Positions 1 to 8,811 of a DNA stretch of 64,000 nt are shown here, piece after piece. The notes under the pieces are model-generated. The model did not search any database. It was not told the origin of the DNA and saw only the letters and a list, made by a program, of their open reading frames with translations. The DNA is from CAVQEK01 sp963711495. Lineage in GTDB: Bacteria; Bacteroidota; Bacteroidia; Cytophagales; Cyclobacteriaceae. The stretch lies in the NCBI GenBank assembly GCA_963711495.1, contig CAVQEK010000004.1, positions 1,488,001-1,552,000 on the forward strand, given 5' to 3'. A program made the position numbers and the translations under genes. Position 1 is the stretch's first letter, and every line of letters begins with the position of its first letter.

Positions 1-1333
1 TATTTTAGTCAGATAAGCATCTGCTTCCGGGTCGTCGATAAATTTTTCGGCATGCGGATTAAAATTAAGGGTGCGCTTTAACCGGGTGGCAATATTTCCC
101 AAATGACAAAGCGATGTTGACAAGTGTCCTTCCATAATATCGGCGTTAAGGTCCTGCCACTTTCGGGATTTTACACATTGAATAAAATTCGTAAAATGAT
201 TAACCACTGAGTCACGCTCATCAGGAATATCATTCGTAAAAACCGGGCCTTCTTTCTCTTTATAGGAAGAAAATCCACTGGGCTCGATATTAATATCACA
301 ATAATAGGCTTTTCCATCTCCTTCATCTTCGCTTCCCATGCTCATCCATCCTTTTGATCCATAAATGAGATTTCCAACCCGTATCCCTGCTTCCGAATTT
401 GTTCCCAGCCCACGCACTTCAAATTGTAAAATCGCTCCGTCTTCATACTCAAATTCCAGTTTCTGTATATTTGGTGTCTCCTGATCAGAATCCCATATGA
501 AATAGTTTCCTACACCCTGTATCCTCACCGGATGCGTCCGTTTTCCCAATGCCCATCGGGCAACATCCGCTTGATGGATCCCCTGGTTTCCCAAGTCCCC
601 ACAGCCGGTATCCCAGAACCAGTGCCACTTGTAATGAAACCGGTTTTGATTAAACGGACGATATGGGGCCGGCCCAAGGAAGGTGTTCCAATCAACTCCC
701 TGGGGAATATCACTATCTTTTACATGTCCTATGCTTCCCCGGGGTTTCAGGCAAAGTCCCCGGGCCATATATATTTTCCCCAGGCCGCTGTCATTCATAA
801 ATCTCATCGCATTTACGGTCGCCGTTTGGCTTCTGGCCTGGGTCCCGGTTTGTACTATTCGGTTGTATTTCCGGGCTGCTTCTACCATTTTCCGGCCTTC
901 TTCCAGGGTATGGGATACCGGTTTTTCAACATAGACGTCTTTTCCTGCCTGACAGGCCCAAATCGTTTGCAGTGCATGCCAATGATTTGGAGTAGCAATC
1001 GAAACAGCATTGATGTCTTTGTTATCAAGAATCTTGCGATAGTCTGTTTCAATAAGGGGTTTCTTTCCGGTGAGCTTTTCAATTTCCAGTTGCGGCTTCC
1101 GGAATCAGCCGCTGGTCAATATCACAAATGGCGGCAATGTTGACATTGGAAACTTTAGAAAGTGCACGGTAATGATCTTTACCACGATTCCTGATACCAA
1201 TGACTGCAACGTTGATGGTTTCATTCGAACCAATGAAAGAGCGGTAAGCTTTTGCTCCTAATCCAATTCCGCCAAAAGCAATCCCGGCAGTGCCCATTGC
1301 GCTTTGTTTAACGAAATCCCTTCTTTTTTTCAT
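1..1333 (-). pseudogene. Gfo/Idh/MocA family oxidoreductase, Tat-exported, frameshifted, C-terminus outside the window
   Basis: Members are NAD(P)-dependent oxidoreductases, mostly acting on sugars or sugar derivatives. The start at 1333 gives a twin-arginine leader (MKKRRDFVK followed by a small hydrophobic stretch to about residue 30), then the Rossmann segment VIGIRNRGKDH at about 44-54. The first frame ends in a TGA at 1079-1081, but the next frame is open from about 1098 down to base 1 and continues the family exactly: ATPNHWHAL, then the EKP motif carrying the catalytic lysine, then a long C-terminal domain. One extra base in the CCGG run near 1099-1102 explains the break. The C-terminal end lies beyond position 1. 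It could be a true pseudogene or a single base error in the assembly; family assignment is secure, substrate unknown. Confidence 0.85.
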
Positions 1334-2081
1334 CTTATCTGAATTTTAATGATAGTTTTTATTTCTTTCAATTCCGGCCATGGTCAATCATCAGATCCGG
1401 AAATTCAAAGTTGGACAATATACGGCTATTATTAATTCCGACCCTTCCCGTTTAAGATTTTGTGCAGCACGGGTTCTTCTAAGGAGATATGCATTGGGCA
1501 GAGTAAATATGCTGAACAGCCTGTCCTGATGCATATCGGGAGGGTTCCCCATACCCATCGAAATTGCCACTGAAATCATCGCAAGCTTCTCAACCATGAT
1601 CGTGAAGTGCTTTGTAACTACAGTTTGAAAATCGGCCTTGCATAAAGCATCTCAATATTATGAATACGCCAGCTTTTACGCTATTTGTTGGCTTCAGAAA
1701 TCAAAGATTTTAATATAAGGAGGTGCTGCAAGCGGTTCACTTGTCTGTGGTCGGGCGGAATTTCCAACAGAAATCCATTCAGATCCAAAGCAGGTGGCAA
1801 CAATTTTTTGTCTTGTCAAACCGAGAAAACTCCCGCCTGCCATATTACAAATTGTGAGTTGTTCTTTTATTCAATAATAGAATAATAAATTAAATACAAT
1901 CCGATGGATTATCCATACAATCATAATTAAAATGTAATGGCTGAAATTCTTGCCATTTTTTCTGTCAAGCAATATTAATCCAGTGAGAAGTAAAAGGATA
2001 ATTACATATTGGAATGTTTGGAGAAACATTAGGCTGCGAGCTAATTATATTGTTGCCAATTGCACTAATTGCCTTGCAGAG
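1334..2081. other. Intergenic stretch without recognisable gene
   Basis: About 750 bases in which short open frames exist on both strands but none gives a family signature or a credible start. An AAGGAGG-like string near 1720 is not followed by a usable start codon. No hairpin with a T-tract was seen. Possibly the remains of a decayed gene. Confidence 0.5.
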
Positions 2082-3476
2082 TTATTTCCCTGAAGGCTTG
2101 ATATTCTGGTTCAATTGAAACAGATTGGTTGGGTCATACTTGTTCTTCAAGGCAACCAAGCGCTCGTACCTTGTCGTGTCGTACGCCGCTTTGACACGCG
2201 CCTCGCCTTCATCGCCCAGAAAGTTAAGATATGCCTGCCCTGTTGAAAATGGTTTCATGGCCCTTGAGAAATTGCGCGTCCAGGCGATATGTTGATCGGG
2301 ATTCTCATGTTCCGTCCAAAGACCGATGACATTCACGACATAACGCGCATCCCGGTGTGCAAAGGCCGTTGCATCTTTATCCGCGCGCTTAATTGCGCCT
2401 CCCCAGTGGTGGATGTGTACTGCCGTAAAGTGTGAAAGTGATTTCATTTTTGCGGCGTTCTCAATCAATGCATCGATGGCATCATCGGTCATGTCGGTGA
2501 AATTTTCGGTCTTCCAGTAAGCATGAATCCCTTTCGGCGCAGTCGCATCAAACATGGTTTGCAATCCAAGATAAGGATGAGGTCCCAGCAGGTCGATTTC
2601 CGGCTGTGTAAAAGTGCGAAGTGGTTTGACTGTCTGCTCGCCTTCACTTATCGATCCGGCATAGCAAAGAGCAATAACAATCATTGGCGTTCCAACCAGC
2701 TCTTTGGGGACGAAAGGCTCCGGCGGCGCAGTGAGGAACGCGATCATTGTGGAGAGTTCGTCGGGCATTGCCGGTGTCCAGTCGCGATAAAACTGCAAGA
2801 GTTCTCTAGCCTTTTCGACAGGGTAGAAGACCGCCCCACCATATGCAACAGGGCCAACTTCGTGAAGGCGGTACCGGAATGAAGTAACGATACCAAAGTT
2901 TCCACCGCCGCCGCAAATGCCCCAGAAGAGATCTGTATTTTCCGAGGCGCTGGCAGTCAATCGTTGGCCATTTGCCAGAATCATATCCACTGAAAGCAGG
3001 TTATCCACCGTTAGCCCATACTTTCGCACAAGCCATCCAAAGCCTCCGCCGAGCGTGAAGCCAGCAATACCGGTGGTGCTAACGAGACCGCCTGTCGTTG
3101 CCAGATGATGTTCCTGGGTTGCGTTGTCAAATTCACCCCACGTCATGCCGGGCTGGGCGCGTGCGGTGCGATTCACCGCGTCAACCTCGATCTTCTTCAT
3201 TTGCGACAGGTCAATCACGATGCCGTCGTCGCATGTACCAAAACCAGCGACATTGTGGCCGCCGCCGCGCACGGCAACAAGCAGATCTTGTGTCCGTGCA
3301 AAGTTAACGGCAATGGTTACGTCAACTTCATCAGCACAGCGAACGATTAGCGCGGGATGTTTGTCTATCATTCCATTCCACACGTTGCGGGCATCATCAT
3401 AGTCCGCGTCGCCCGGCTGAATAAGCTGACCGTGCAAACTTGCCCTGAACTTGTCTGTGATTGCTTTTTCGATCAT
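2082..3476 (-). CDS. FAD-linked oxidase, berberine-bridge (BBE) type
   Basis: A 464-residue flavin oxidoreductase of the FAD_binding_4/BBE family, which oxidises sugars, alcohols or secondary metabolites. The PP-loop RGGGHNVAG at about 70-78 contains a histidine (H74) at the position that binds FAD covalently in this family. The second FAD-binding segment GGGFGWLVRKYGL follows at about 140-155, and the C-terminal YDPTNLFQLNQNI is the typical BBE tail. The length is usual for the family. The start at 3476 is supported by AGAGG a few bases upstream. No signal peptide is visible, so it is probably cytosolic. Codon third positions look clearly richer in G and C than in neighbouring genes (for example GCCGCCGCCGCG), which suggests acquisition from another lineage. 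A terminator lies beyond its start. Substrate cannot be told. Confidence 0.9.
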   Translation of the reverse strand: MIEKAITDKFRASLHGQLIQPGDADYDDARNVWNGMIDKHPALIVRCADEVDVTIAVNFARTQDLLVAVRGGGHNVAGFGTCDDGIVIDLSQMKKIEVDAVNRTARAQPGMTWGEFDNATQEHHLATTGGLVSTTGIAGFTLGGGFGWLVRKYGLTVDNLLSVDMILANGQRLTASASENTDLFWGICGGGGNFGIVTSFRYRLHEVGPVAYGGAVFYPVEKARELLQFYRDWTPAMPDELSTMIAFLTAPPEPFVPKELVGTPMIVIALCYAGSISEGEQTVKPLRTFTQPEIDLLGPHPYLGLQTMFDATAPKGIHAYWKTENFTDMTDDAIDALIENAAKMKSLSHFTAVHIHHWGGAIKRADKDATAFAHRDARYVVNVIGLWTEHENPDQHIAWTRNFSRAMKPFSTGQAYLNFLGDEGEARVKAAYDTTRYERLVALKNKYDPTNLFQLNQNIKPSGK

Positions 3477-3583
3477 AATATCCTCTTTGCATTAATGTTT
3501 AGCGAGATTTTGTTTAAACTGAAACCCTCACTTTACAATTCACTATATCACTCAAAAAAATGAGTGAAATGCAGAATGACAAT

Positions 3584-3618
3584 AAAAGGACTTTTGTAAA
3601 GCCCTTTTATTTTTTTTA
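3584..3618. terminator. Bidirectional rho-independent terminator
   Basis: The stem AAAAGGACTTT / AAAGCCCTTTT (one mismatch, loop TGT) at 3584-3609 is followed by a run of eight T on the plus strand and flanked by A/T on the other side. It sits immediately downstream of the minus-strand ScyD-like gene that ends at 3620, so it would end that transcript. Confidence 0.7.
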
Positions 3619-3619
3619 A

Positions 3620-4782
3620 TTAGTTGAATTCTACTTTAAGAATTTCTCCGGTGGGTGGACCGAAACCTGTATTTGAGATATACAGCGCACCATCAGTACC
3701 GAATGTAATTCCTGTTGGGAAGAAAAGATTGTCAACAATCACGTCTCTCGAATCGTCATTATTTACTCGAATAACCCTGCCGGAGCCTGGAATTACAGGA
3801 GCTGGTCCACCTCCTGCATCTCCTGAGCATTCCAACACATACATTCTGTTTTGGCTGTCAAACGCAATACCAAGAATAGCTGTCAGTCCGCTTTTCCAGG
3901 TTTTGACTTGTCCGCTTGGCGTAAGTTTTAAAACGCTGGATGCCCCTGAAACAATGGGAAATTCAGAGAGATTACCAAGAAAGAAGTTACCATGGTATGC
4001 AATTGCAGTTGGACCGTACCAACCAGTACTTGGTGGATACATTTTTGAAAGATCAATCACCCTGCTAATTTCTCCTGTAGAAGGGTTAATTCGATCTATT
4101 TCCTGTTGATTTGGTTCAACGGCGTAAAGGTATCCGTTAACATTAATCATACTGTACCATGTACCATCCGGTTCAAAATCTTCTGGATCGGGAGCCGCAA
4201 CCGGGTTGTTTGCCTGATAATCACTGAGGTCGGCTACTACCGACATTGTTCCATCGTCATTTACCTTGATAACCGAACTTGGATAGTCAGGATTACCGTG
4301 TGAACATCCTGCAACCAGTAAAGCATAAAGTGTATTTCCGATAAATTCCACATCAGCAACACCTGTAGTAAAACCAAGGGTATTAACATCAGAGGGCAAT
4401 TCATCAGCAACAACAGAGACATTTCCCTACGGAGAAATTTTTACAATTGAGGCAGTATTTCCACCCAGATACGGACCAACAGGCGGAATAACTTGTTCGC
4501 ATGAGCCTTCAGTAGATGTAGTTTCCACCAAGGCCGGCAGTTGCAACATAAAGGTATCCATCCGGCCCGAATTTAAGACCACGGGAATAAACAATGTCCT
4601 GATGCAAATGAAGTAACTAGTGACGTTTACATTTCCTTTTATATCTCCAGGAATCATTTTCGGTGTGATGATGCACTTTTCAATGTAGGTTGATTTAATA
4701 AACTTTCATCTTTGCTACAGGACACAAAAAGAGATAAAAATAGAACCAAAGTCATAAGATAGATTGTACTTTTCTTTTTCAT
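3620..4782 (-). pseudogene. ScyD/ScyE-like beta-propeller lipoprotein, multiply broken
   Basis: The start at 4782 follows a good AGGAGGTT site (4786-4793) and gives a lipoprotein signal ending in LFVSCSKDES. After that the reading changes frame several times: near 4680 (before MIPGDIKG), near 4600 (VTS.FASG), between FASG and RGLKFGPDGYLYV near 4585, and near 4530 (before TTSTEGSCEQV). An in-frame TAG sits at 4427-4429 within NTASIVKISP*GNVSVVADELPSD. From 4399 down the frame is clean: KVNDDGTMSVV, a YGPTAIAYHGNFFLGNL blade and the end GALYISNTGFGPPTGEILKV. ScyD-type proteins are extracellular NHL/SMP-30-like propellers of unknown activity. Five lesions in one gene make decay much more likely than sequencing error. 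Confidence 0.85.
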
Positions 4783-4973
4783 GTTAACCTCCTTTTTAAT
4801 TTAATAAATAATCAGTGGTAGTGCTGTTTTTGTTAAACATTCATATTGGATATCAATGTTATAACAATAAGCTTTTAGTGTATTGCAAAGCTAGGAGGGA
4901 GCAGTTGATTATGTTTTTCTTAAAAGCTCAGTTTTTTTACTTTAAGGATAATGTTGTCTTTTTTGATGAATAA

Positions 4974-5852
4974 TCAGGCAACGGTTGTTTGTTTTTTTCT
5001 AAACTGGAGCGGGGATAAACCAAATTTTTGCTTTAAAAATCCGACTGAAGTGTGATATATTTTCGAAGCCGGAATTAAAGGCAATTTCAGAAATACTTTG
5101 TTTGGTTGTTTTTAACAACATCCGGGCATGTTCAAGTCGTTTGCTGGTTAACCATTTACCGGGTGTTGTTTGGTAATATTCAAAAAACTCCCTTTTAAAC
5201 GCAGCCAGACTGCGACTTGAAATTCGGGCATATTCTTTCAGGGTTAAATTATACGTGTAATTTTTTTCCATGATCTGCCAAATTGGGGTTTTGATATCGT
5301 CGCTTAAGATGCAGAATGTAAGCAAGCAATTGTTTATTGGAAGGATTGGATAAAATATTTAAGAGAAGTTCCTTAAATTTTAATTCAAGTAATTTTTCTG
5401 AAGGCGGTATCTTTTGAGTGAAATAGGGGAGCATACTATAAAAATAAGTTCTTGTCACCTCATTCAGATTCTATTTTGATTAACATATTAGATGTTAATT
5501 CCGGTAATTTTTCAATCGATAAATTATCCATGAATTCATTGGCAAATTGGATCAGAAATTCATCCGGGATATGAAAAACAAGAACTTCCCAAGCCTCTGC
5601 ATCAGTTACTTCCTGAACATATACAGTTTTACGTTGAAAATAGGATGTTCGGGGTGTAACTTTCCATGAATTTTCCCCCTGATGCAAAATTCGTTCTCCT
5701 TGCAATGAAAATGTAAATTGGTTGTAATGGTTATACAACTGCTCAAGTCGTTCTACTTGTGGACACCTGTAATGCACGAAAAGCAAATCCCGCACAGCAA
5801 GCTGCTTGAAAGTATCCGGGTGGGCTTTCATATCATCGTAAGTATTAATCAT
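4974..5852 (-). pseudogene. AraC-family transcriptional regulator with three frameshifts
   Basis: The N-terminal AraC-type sensing domain is read from 5852 (MINTYDDMKAHPDTFKQLAV) to near 5464. There one base shifts the frame into NEVTRTYFYSMLPYF. A second one-base shift near 5309 leads into SDDIKTPIWQIMEKNY and the two helix-turn-helix units (LTLKEYARISSRSLAAFKREF and ISEIAFNSGFENISHFSRIFK). A third near 5018 restores the expected ending KFGLSPLQFRKKQ, with a stop at 4974. Each fragment matches the family, so the original was about 290 residues. The neighbours on both sides are also broken, so the target genes cannot be inferred. Confidence 0.85.
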
Positions 5853-6126
5853 GATCGGGGCGTTTTTGTAACAAATAAGTTAATGAAGTAAAATAAAATA
5901 GGCAAGTATTTTATTTTTTACGCCCAATCTGAAAAGCATGAATAATTTTTTATACAATCAATTAAAAATCAATAATTTGTATTTTCTTGGAATTTTTTAC
6001 CGGATAGTTTCCATAACCAATAGTTTGTTGCTTATTTAGAGTAATATTGAGAACATAAAAGCATATAAAGATGGCTCTGAAAAACTTAAAATGTTTTAGC
6101 GTACTATTCATTTTCTACATTAACTC

Positions 6127-6321
6127 TTATAATTGAAAGCCATAAACAAAAGGATAACTCCCAATAAAAATCGGAATTGCCAGATATAGGAATAAGGGGT
6201 TGTTAAAACCTTTCGAAAGAAACATACTAAAACTATTTATCAAATAGCACAATCCCGCAATAGCATACAGTATTCCTATACACCAAAGATATTCACGTTG
6301 AGTATATGATTCTTGGCCTTA
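6127..6321 (-). pseudogene. C-terminal remnant of a DUF4386-like membrane protein
   Basis: About 63 codons are open on the minus strand, ending in TAA at 6127. They read as two hydrophobic segments (LWCIGILYAIAGLCYLINSF and LFLYLAIPIFIGSYPFVYGF) around a short polar turn, which resembles the last part of DUF4386 multipass proteins. An in-frame TAA precedes it, and weak continuity in other frames extends to about 6420 (VMHSFYLFKAKNH). The rest of 5853-6570 is AT-rich and shows no other gene. Family assignment rests on the pattern of the tail only. Confidence 0.4.
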
Positions 6322-6570
6322 AAAAGATAAAAACTGTGCATAACTGAATTGACAAAAACCATGTTAAGTCAAATGCCAACCATCAATGCGCTCAAGAAGT
6401 CAAGGCCATCTCTGCGGAATTGCACATCCAGGCATATCACCAAAAAATTGAAATTACATAGACAAGCCTCTGACAACATCCCCCTTTAGGTTTGTTCAAC
6501 AAATGGAAAAATCAGGTGGATCCCCCGGACCACGCTAATTTGATTCCATATTTTTGACATGAGTTGTTTT

Positions 6571-6870
6571 TTATTTTACTTCTAAATCTGCTGGATTCTG
6601 TCTGCTATCCCAAAGAGTGTGAACAATAATCTTATCATTTATATCCTCATAAAACAATATATAATCACCTATAATTAATCCTCTAACTGATTCAATTTCG
6701 GTCTTTATACCTAAATCTGGATGCTTAATAAGTAATTTAAGTTCTTTATTTAATCTTCGATATAGTTTCTCTGAGTATGTCTTGCTTTTATTTCTCTCCG
6801 CAAAGTATTCCAGTATTTCAAAGAGTCTTATCCTTGCTCTATGAGACCAAATTATTTTGCGTTTAGCCAT
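6571..6870 (-). CDS. ParE/RelE-family toxin
   Basis: A 99-residue protein of the RelE/ParE toxin fold: basic N-terminus KRKIIWSHRARIRLFEILEYFAERN, a central IKHPDLGIKTEIESVRGLIIGDYILFYE strand region, and the C-terminal IIVHTLWDSRQNPADL with the usual WDxRQxP. ParE-like members poison gyrase and RelE-like members cleave mRNA at the ribosome; this one reads closer to ParE. It overlaps the end of the upstream antitoxin gene by 19 bases, the usual type II module order. The antitoxin is frameshifted, so the toxin may be silent or inactive. It is the left-most gene of the cassette-like series. Confidence 0.85.
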   Translation of the reverse strand: MAKRKIIWSHRARIRLFEILEYFAERNKSKTYSEKLYRRLNKELKLLIKHPDLGIKTEIESVRGLIIGDYILFYEDINDKIIVHTLWDSRQNPADLEVK

Positions 6871-7087
6871 CCTTGTACTTCTTTGTCAAGATCATCGTTA
6901 TCAAGGTACAATTCCGCTTCTATCTCTTTTTTTGATGCAATAATGTCATCTCGTTGAATATTTGTCAAGGTAAGGACTCATTATTGGTCTTGGAATCAAG
7001 GATTGTTTTTATCGCCTTTAGAAATGATATATCATCAATCTCAGATATCCGATGAATGAGTATGTTCTTTAAATCTAGTGTTGTCAT
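6852..7087 (-). pseudogene. Antitoxin of the ParE module, one frameshift
   Basis: From ATG at 7087 the frame reads MTTLDLKNILIHRISEIDDISFLKAIKTILDSKTN, a helical addiction-module antitoxin N-terminus. It then hits TGA shortly after. Shifting by one base near 6970-6980 gives LTNIQRDDIIASKKEIEAELYLDNDDLDKEVQGWLNAK and a stop at 6852, which overlaps the toxin start as expected of a complete antitoxin of about 78 residues. No strong ribosome site is visible. Broken antitoxin next to an intact toxin frame is unusual unless the toxin is not expressed. Confidence 0.7.
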
Positions 7088-7153
7088 CTCATCTTGTTTC
7101 GTGTAAAAATACAAAATATATGTTAGAGGCTGCGGGATCGCGAAACAATTATT

Positions 7154-7278
7154 GCCAACGGATGACGGTATGAAAAGTTGCACATTTCAGAGCACATTGT
7201 TATTATGGTACACAGCAATTGAGTAAATGTTGTTTGGTATAAATTTAACACTATCCGCGCAATGTTTTATAACCGTGT
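7154..7278 (-). other. attC-like hairpin site a (right end split by intron A)
   Basis: On the plus strand the site opens with GCCAAC (7154-7159). The arm CGGTATGAAAAGTTGC (7166-7181) pairs with GCAATGTTTTATAACCG (7259-7275), with one extra base in the second arm and a G-T pair. The outer box GTTAGC is reconstructed by joining 7278 to 7953 across intron A, and it pairs with GCCAAC. It lies just 3' of the alpha/beta hydrolase and 5' of the antitoxin. The arms are homologous to those of the site at 15227. Confidence 0.55.
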
Positions 7279-7720
7279 GTGTGTGCCCATCATGGGCGTC
7301 TGGTATCGAAGATACCAATATATTCCAGAAGGCCCGCAAAGCGATCCCCATGGGAAAAGTCCCTTATACGCGGGAATTAATGTCCCAAAGTATTAGCAAA
7401 GCGCAAGCTCATTTGCCGGGAGGCACGGAGTGAAGGAAGGGAGACTGCCACGAAGGGATGCCTTTGGCACAAATCTCGGTCCCACGGAACAGGAACGAGA
7501 TACAGAGGCCGGCAAGGTCGGATAAGGTAGCACACCATACTGACGTCCAAAGGTTGGGAAACCAACAGGCGCCTTGTGGATAGATCCAATGGATATTGGG
7601 GGAAGGAATATGCCGTTAGCTGGGGAGGTCTTGGAATAGATTCGGCTTCTATGCGCCAAGAAGTCAGCAGAGGTCATAGTAGTTACTGGCAACAAGCCCT
7701 GAAGAACCAGGGAAGTCTTA

Positions 7721-7736
7721 TCCGCCGGTTGGCGGA
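7721..7736. repeat. 16 bp palindrome in intron A
   Basis: TCCGCCGGTTGGCGGA, nearly perfect dyad, located in domain IV of intron A and absent from the corresponding place in intron B. Confidence 0.6.
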
Positions 7737-7776
7737 AAGGACTGAACATCAAGTGAAGCGAAAATTCGATAGGGAG

Positions 7777-7792
7777 TCCGCCAATTGGCGGA
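7777..7792. repeat. 16 bp palindrome in intron A
   Basis: TCCGCCAATTGGCGGA, a perfect dyad related to the one 56 bases upstream. It is placed directly after the last sequence shared with intron B. Confidence 0.6.
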
Positions 7793-7881
7793 TAGCCCTG
7801 TCTTAAAAGTAGCAGAAAGGAATAATTGGTGTAAAGAGCGACTATTCTAAGCTTGATGAACCGCCGGATACGAGACCCGTA

Positions 7882-7899
7882 CCCCGAAAGCTTTCGGGG
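7882..7899. repeat. 18 bp palindrome inside domain V of intron A
   Basis: CCCCGAAAGCTTTCGGGG is a perfect dyad that replaces the second strand of the domain V helix (expected GTCCGG after CCCGTAC), while the following GGTGGT is kept. Confidence 0.65.
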
Positions 7900-7951
7900 G
7901 TGGTGGGAGAGCCTCAACCTGAGTCATTTTGGCTCAGGTCGGGCTACTCGA

Positions 7952-8752
7952 TTAGCGGCTGGCACTACCATTTAGTAGGTCATAAATTATCTTTTCAAAT
8001 TCTTTGTCCCCTAAAATGCTTTGATGTGTCGCTCCGTCTATCTCAAAATAACTGTCGCCCGATTTCAATAATTTCTTCAATTCAAGAGCGTCCCTGTGAA
8101 TAGAACTCTTTGTCCCCGAAATAATAGTGATTGGGTTTTTTGTTTTTTGAATATCTAAATCAGTCCTGAATGGGAACCGGTTAATTTTTGGAAGTAGGAA
8201 AAAGAATACTTCCAAGTATTTGTCAGCAAACTTCTCACGAGGTTCTATCAGTATTGTCATTAACGGATTGTTGTCAATGGCCAGATGTGATGCAATACTT
8301 GTCCCAAGTGAGTAACCAATAATTGCTATTTTATTTTCTGGGTATTTAGATTTCAGAAAATCATATACTGTTTGTGAGTCCGAATAGAAATTGTCAATCG
8401 TGATTTCTCCCGTGCTTTTTCCATGTTGTCGGTAGTCAGTAAAGATTATGTCGTAGTTGCATTTTAAAAATATTGGAGCAATAAGCCCCCATCTATCAAG
8501 ATTTCCACCATTTCCCTTCCAAAAACAAACGACACCACGTGAGCTGTCGTTTTTAAAAAGTAGTGAATTGATTTGTCCACCGTTTTTTGATTTAAAGTTC
8601 AATTCTTCAAAAGAGTCGTCAAACTTAAATTTAAAGTCCGATGATAGCTTAACTGATTTAAACCTGTCGACCTGAATGGAATAAAAATATACGTATAGTC
8701 CAAGATACAGAACGATTCCTATTCCAAATATAATCATTAGAAATTTTTTCAT
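7952..8752 (-). CDS. Membrane-anchored alpha/beta hydrolase
   Basis: A 266-residue serine hydrolase of the alpha/beta fold. Residues 4-24 form one membrane segment, so the enzyme domain is probably outside the cytoplasmic membrane. The oxyanion region is WKGNGGN (78-84), DYRQHGKS follows at 106-113, the nucleophile elbow is GYSLG with S148, and the histidine lies in GATHQS (H243). The usual acid position, after strand 7 in a GTKDxI-like motif, reads SGTKSSIHRD, so the aspartate is not at the normal place; D221 may replace it. Its TAA stop spans the junction with intron A, and excision of the intron would leave the same stop. The start follows a reduced attC-like spacer directly. Confidence 0.8.
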   Translation of the reverse strand: MKKFLMIIFGIGIVLYLGLYVYFYSIQVDRFKSVKLSSDFKFKFDDSFEELNFKSKNGGQINSLLFKNDSSRGVVCFWKGNGGNLDRWGLIAPIFLKCNYDIIFTDYRQHGKSTGEITIDNFYSDSQTVYDFLKSKYPENKIAIIGYSLGTSIASHLAIDNNPLMTILIEPREKFADKYLEVFFFLLPKINRFPFRTDLDIQKTKNPITIISGTKSSIHRDALELKKLLKSGDSYFEIDGATHQSILGDKEFEKIIYDLLNGSASR

Positions 8753-8811
8753 ATCGTAGCCAGTGCTTGCCGATAACGGTGAATATAAAGGGCGGTTTAA
8801 TGCTTTATATA

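Larger units (their letters stand above)
7279..7952 (+). mobile_element. Group II intron A, lacking the intron-encoded protein
   Basis: It begins GTGTGCCC and ends CTACTCGAT, matching group II intron ends (GUGYG...AY). Inside are the domain I stretch (CCATGGGAAAAGTCCC), the GGAATATGCC segment, the string GAAGTCAGCAGAGGTCATAG that usually precedes the reverse transcriptase gene, and a domain V-like stretch starting AACCGCCGGATACGAGACC near 7857, followed by a domain VI hairpin ending at 7949. Between domain IV ends there are fewer than 150 bases, so the reverse transcriptase/maturase is gone. Three short palindromes have landed in it, one inside domain V, so splicing is unlikely. It is about 85 percent alike to intron B over the 5' part. 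Confidence 0.8.

Noticed and set aside
532..1143. 203-codon open frame on the plus strand
   Set aside because: It lies antisense to, and in register with, the downstream part of the Gfo/Idh/MocA gene; the minus strand carries the family motifs.
4427..4429. Stop-codon recoding (TAG as an amino acid)
   Set aside because: The same gene has several frameshifts, and TAG ends other intact genes such as ispG.
7393..7917. 174-codon minus-strand frame across intron A
   Set aside because: The region is a group II intron on the plus strand, and the predicted protein is low-complexity and without homology pattern.
7279..7952. Calling introns A and B group IIC-attC introns
   Set aside because: The insertion context fits, but the 5' ends (GTGYGCCC) and domain V form look unlike class C; class cannot be fixed by eye.
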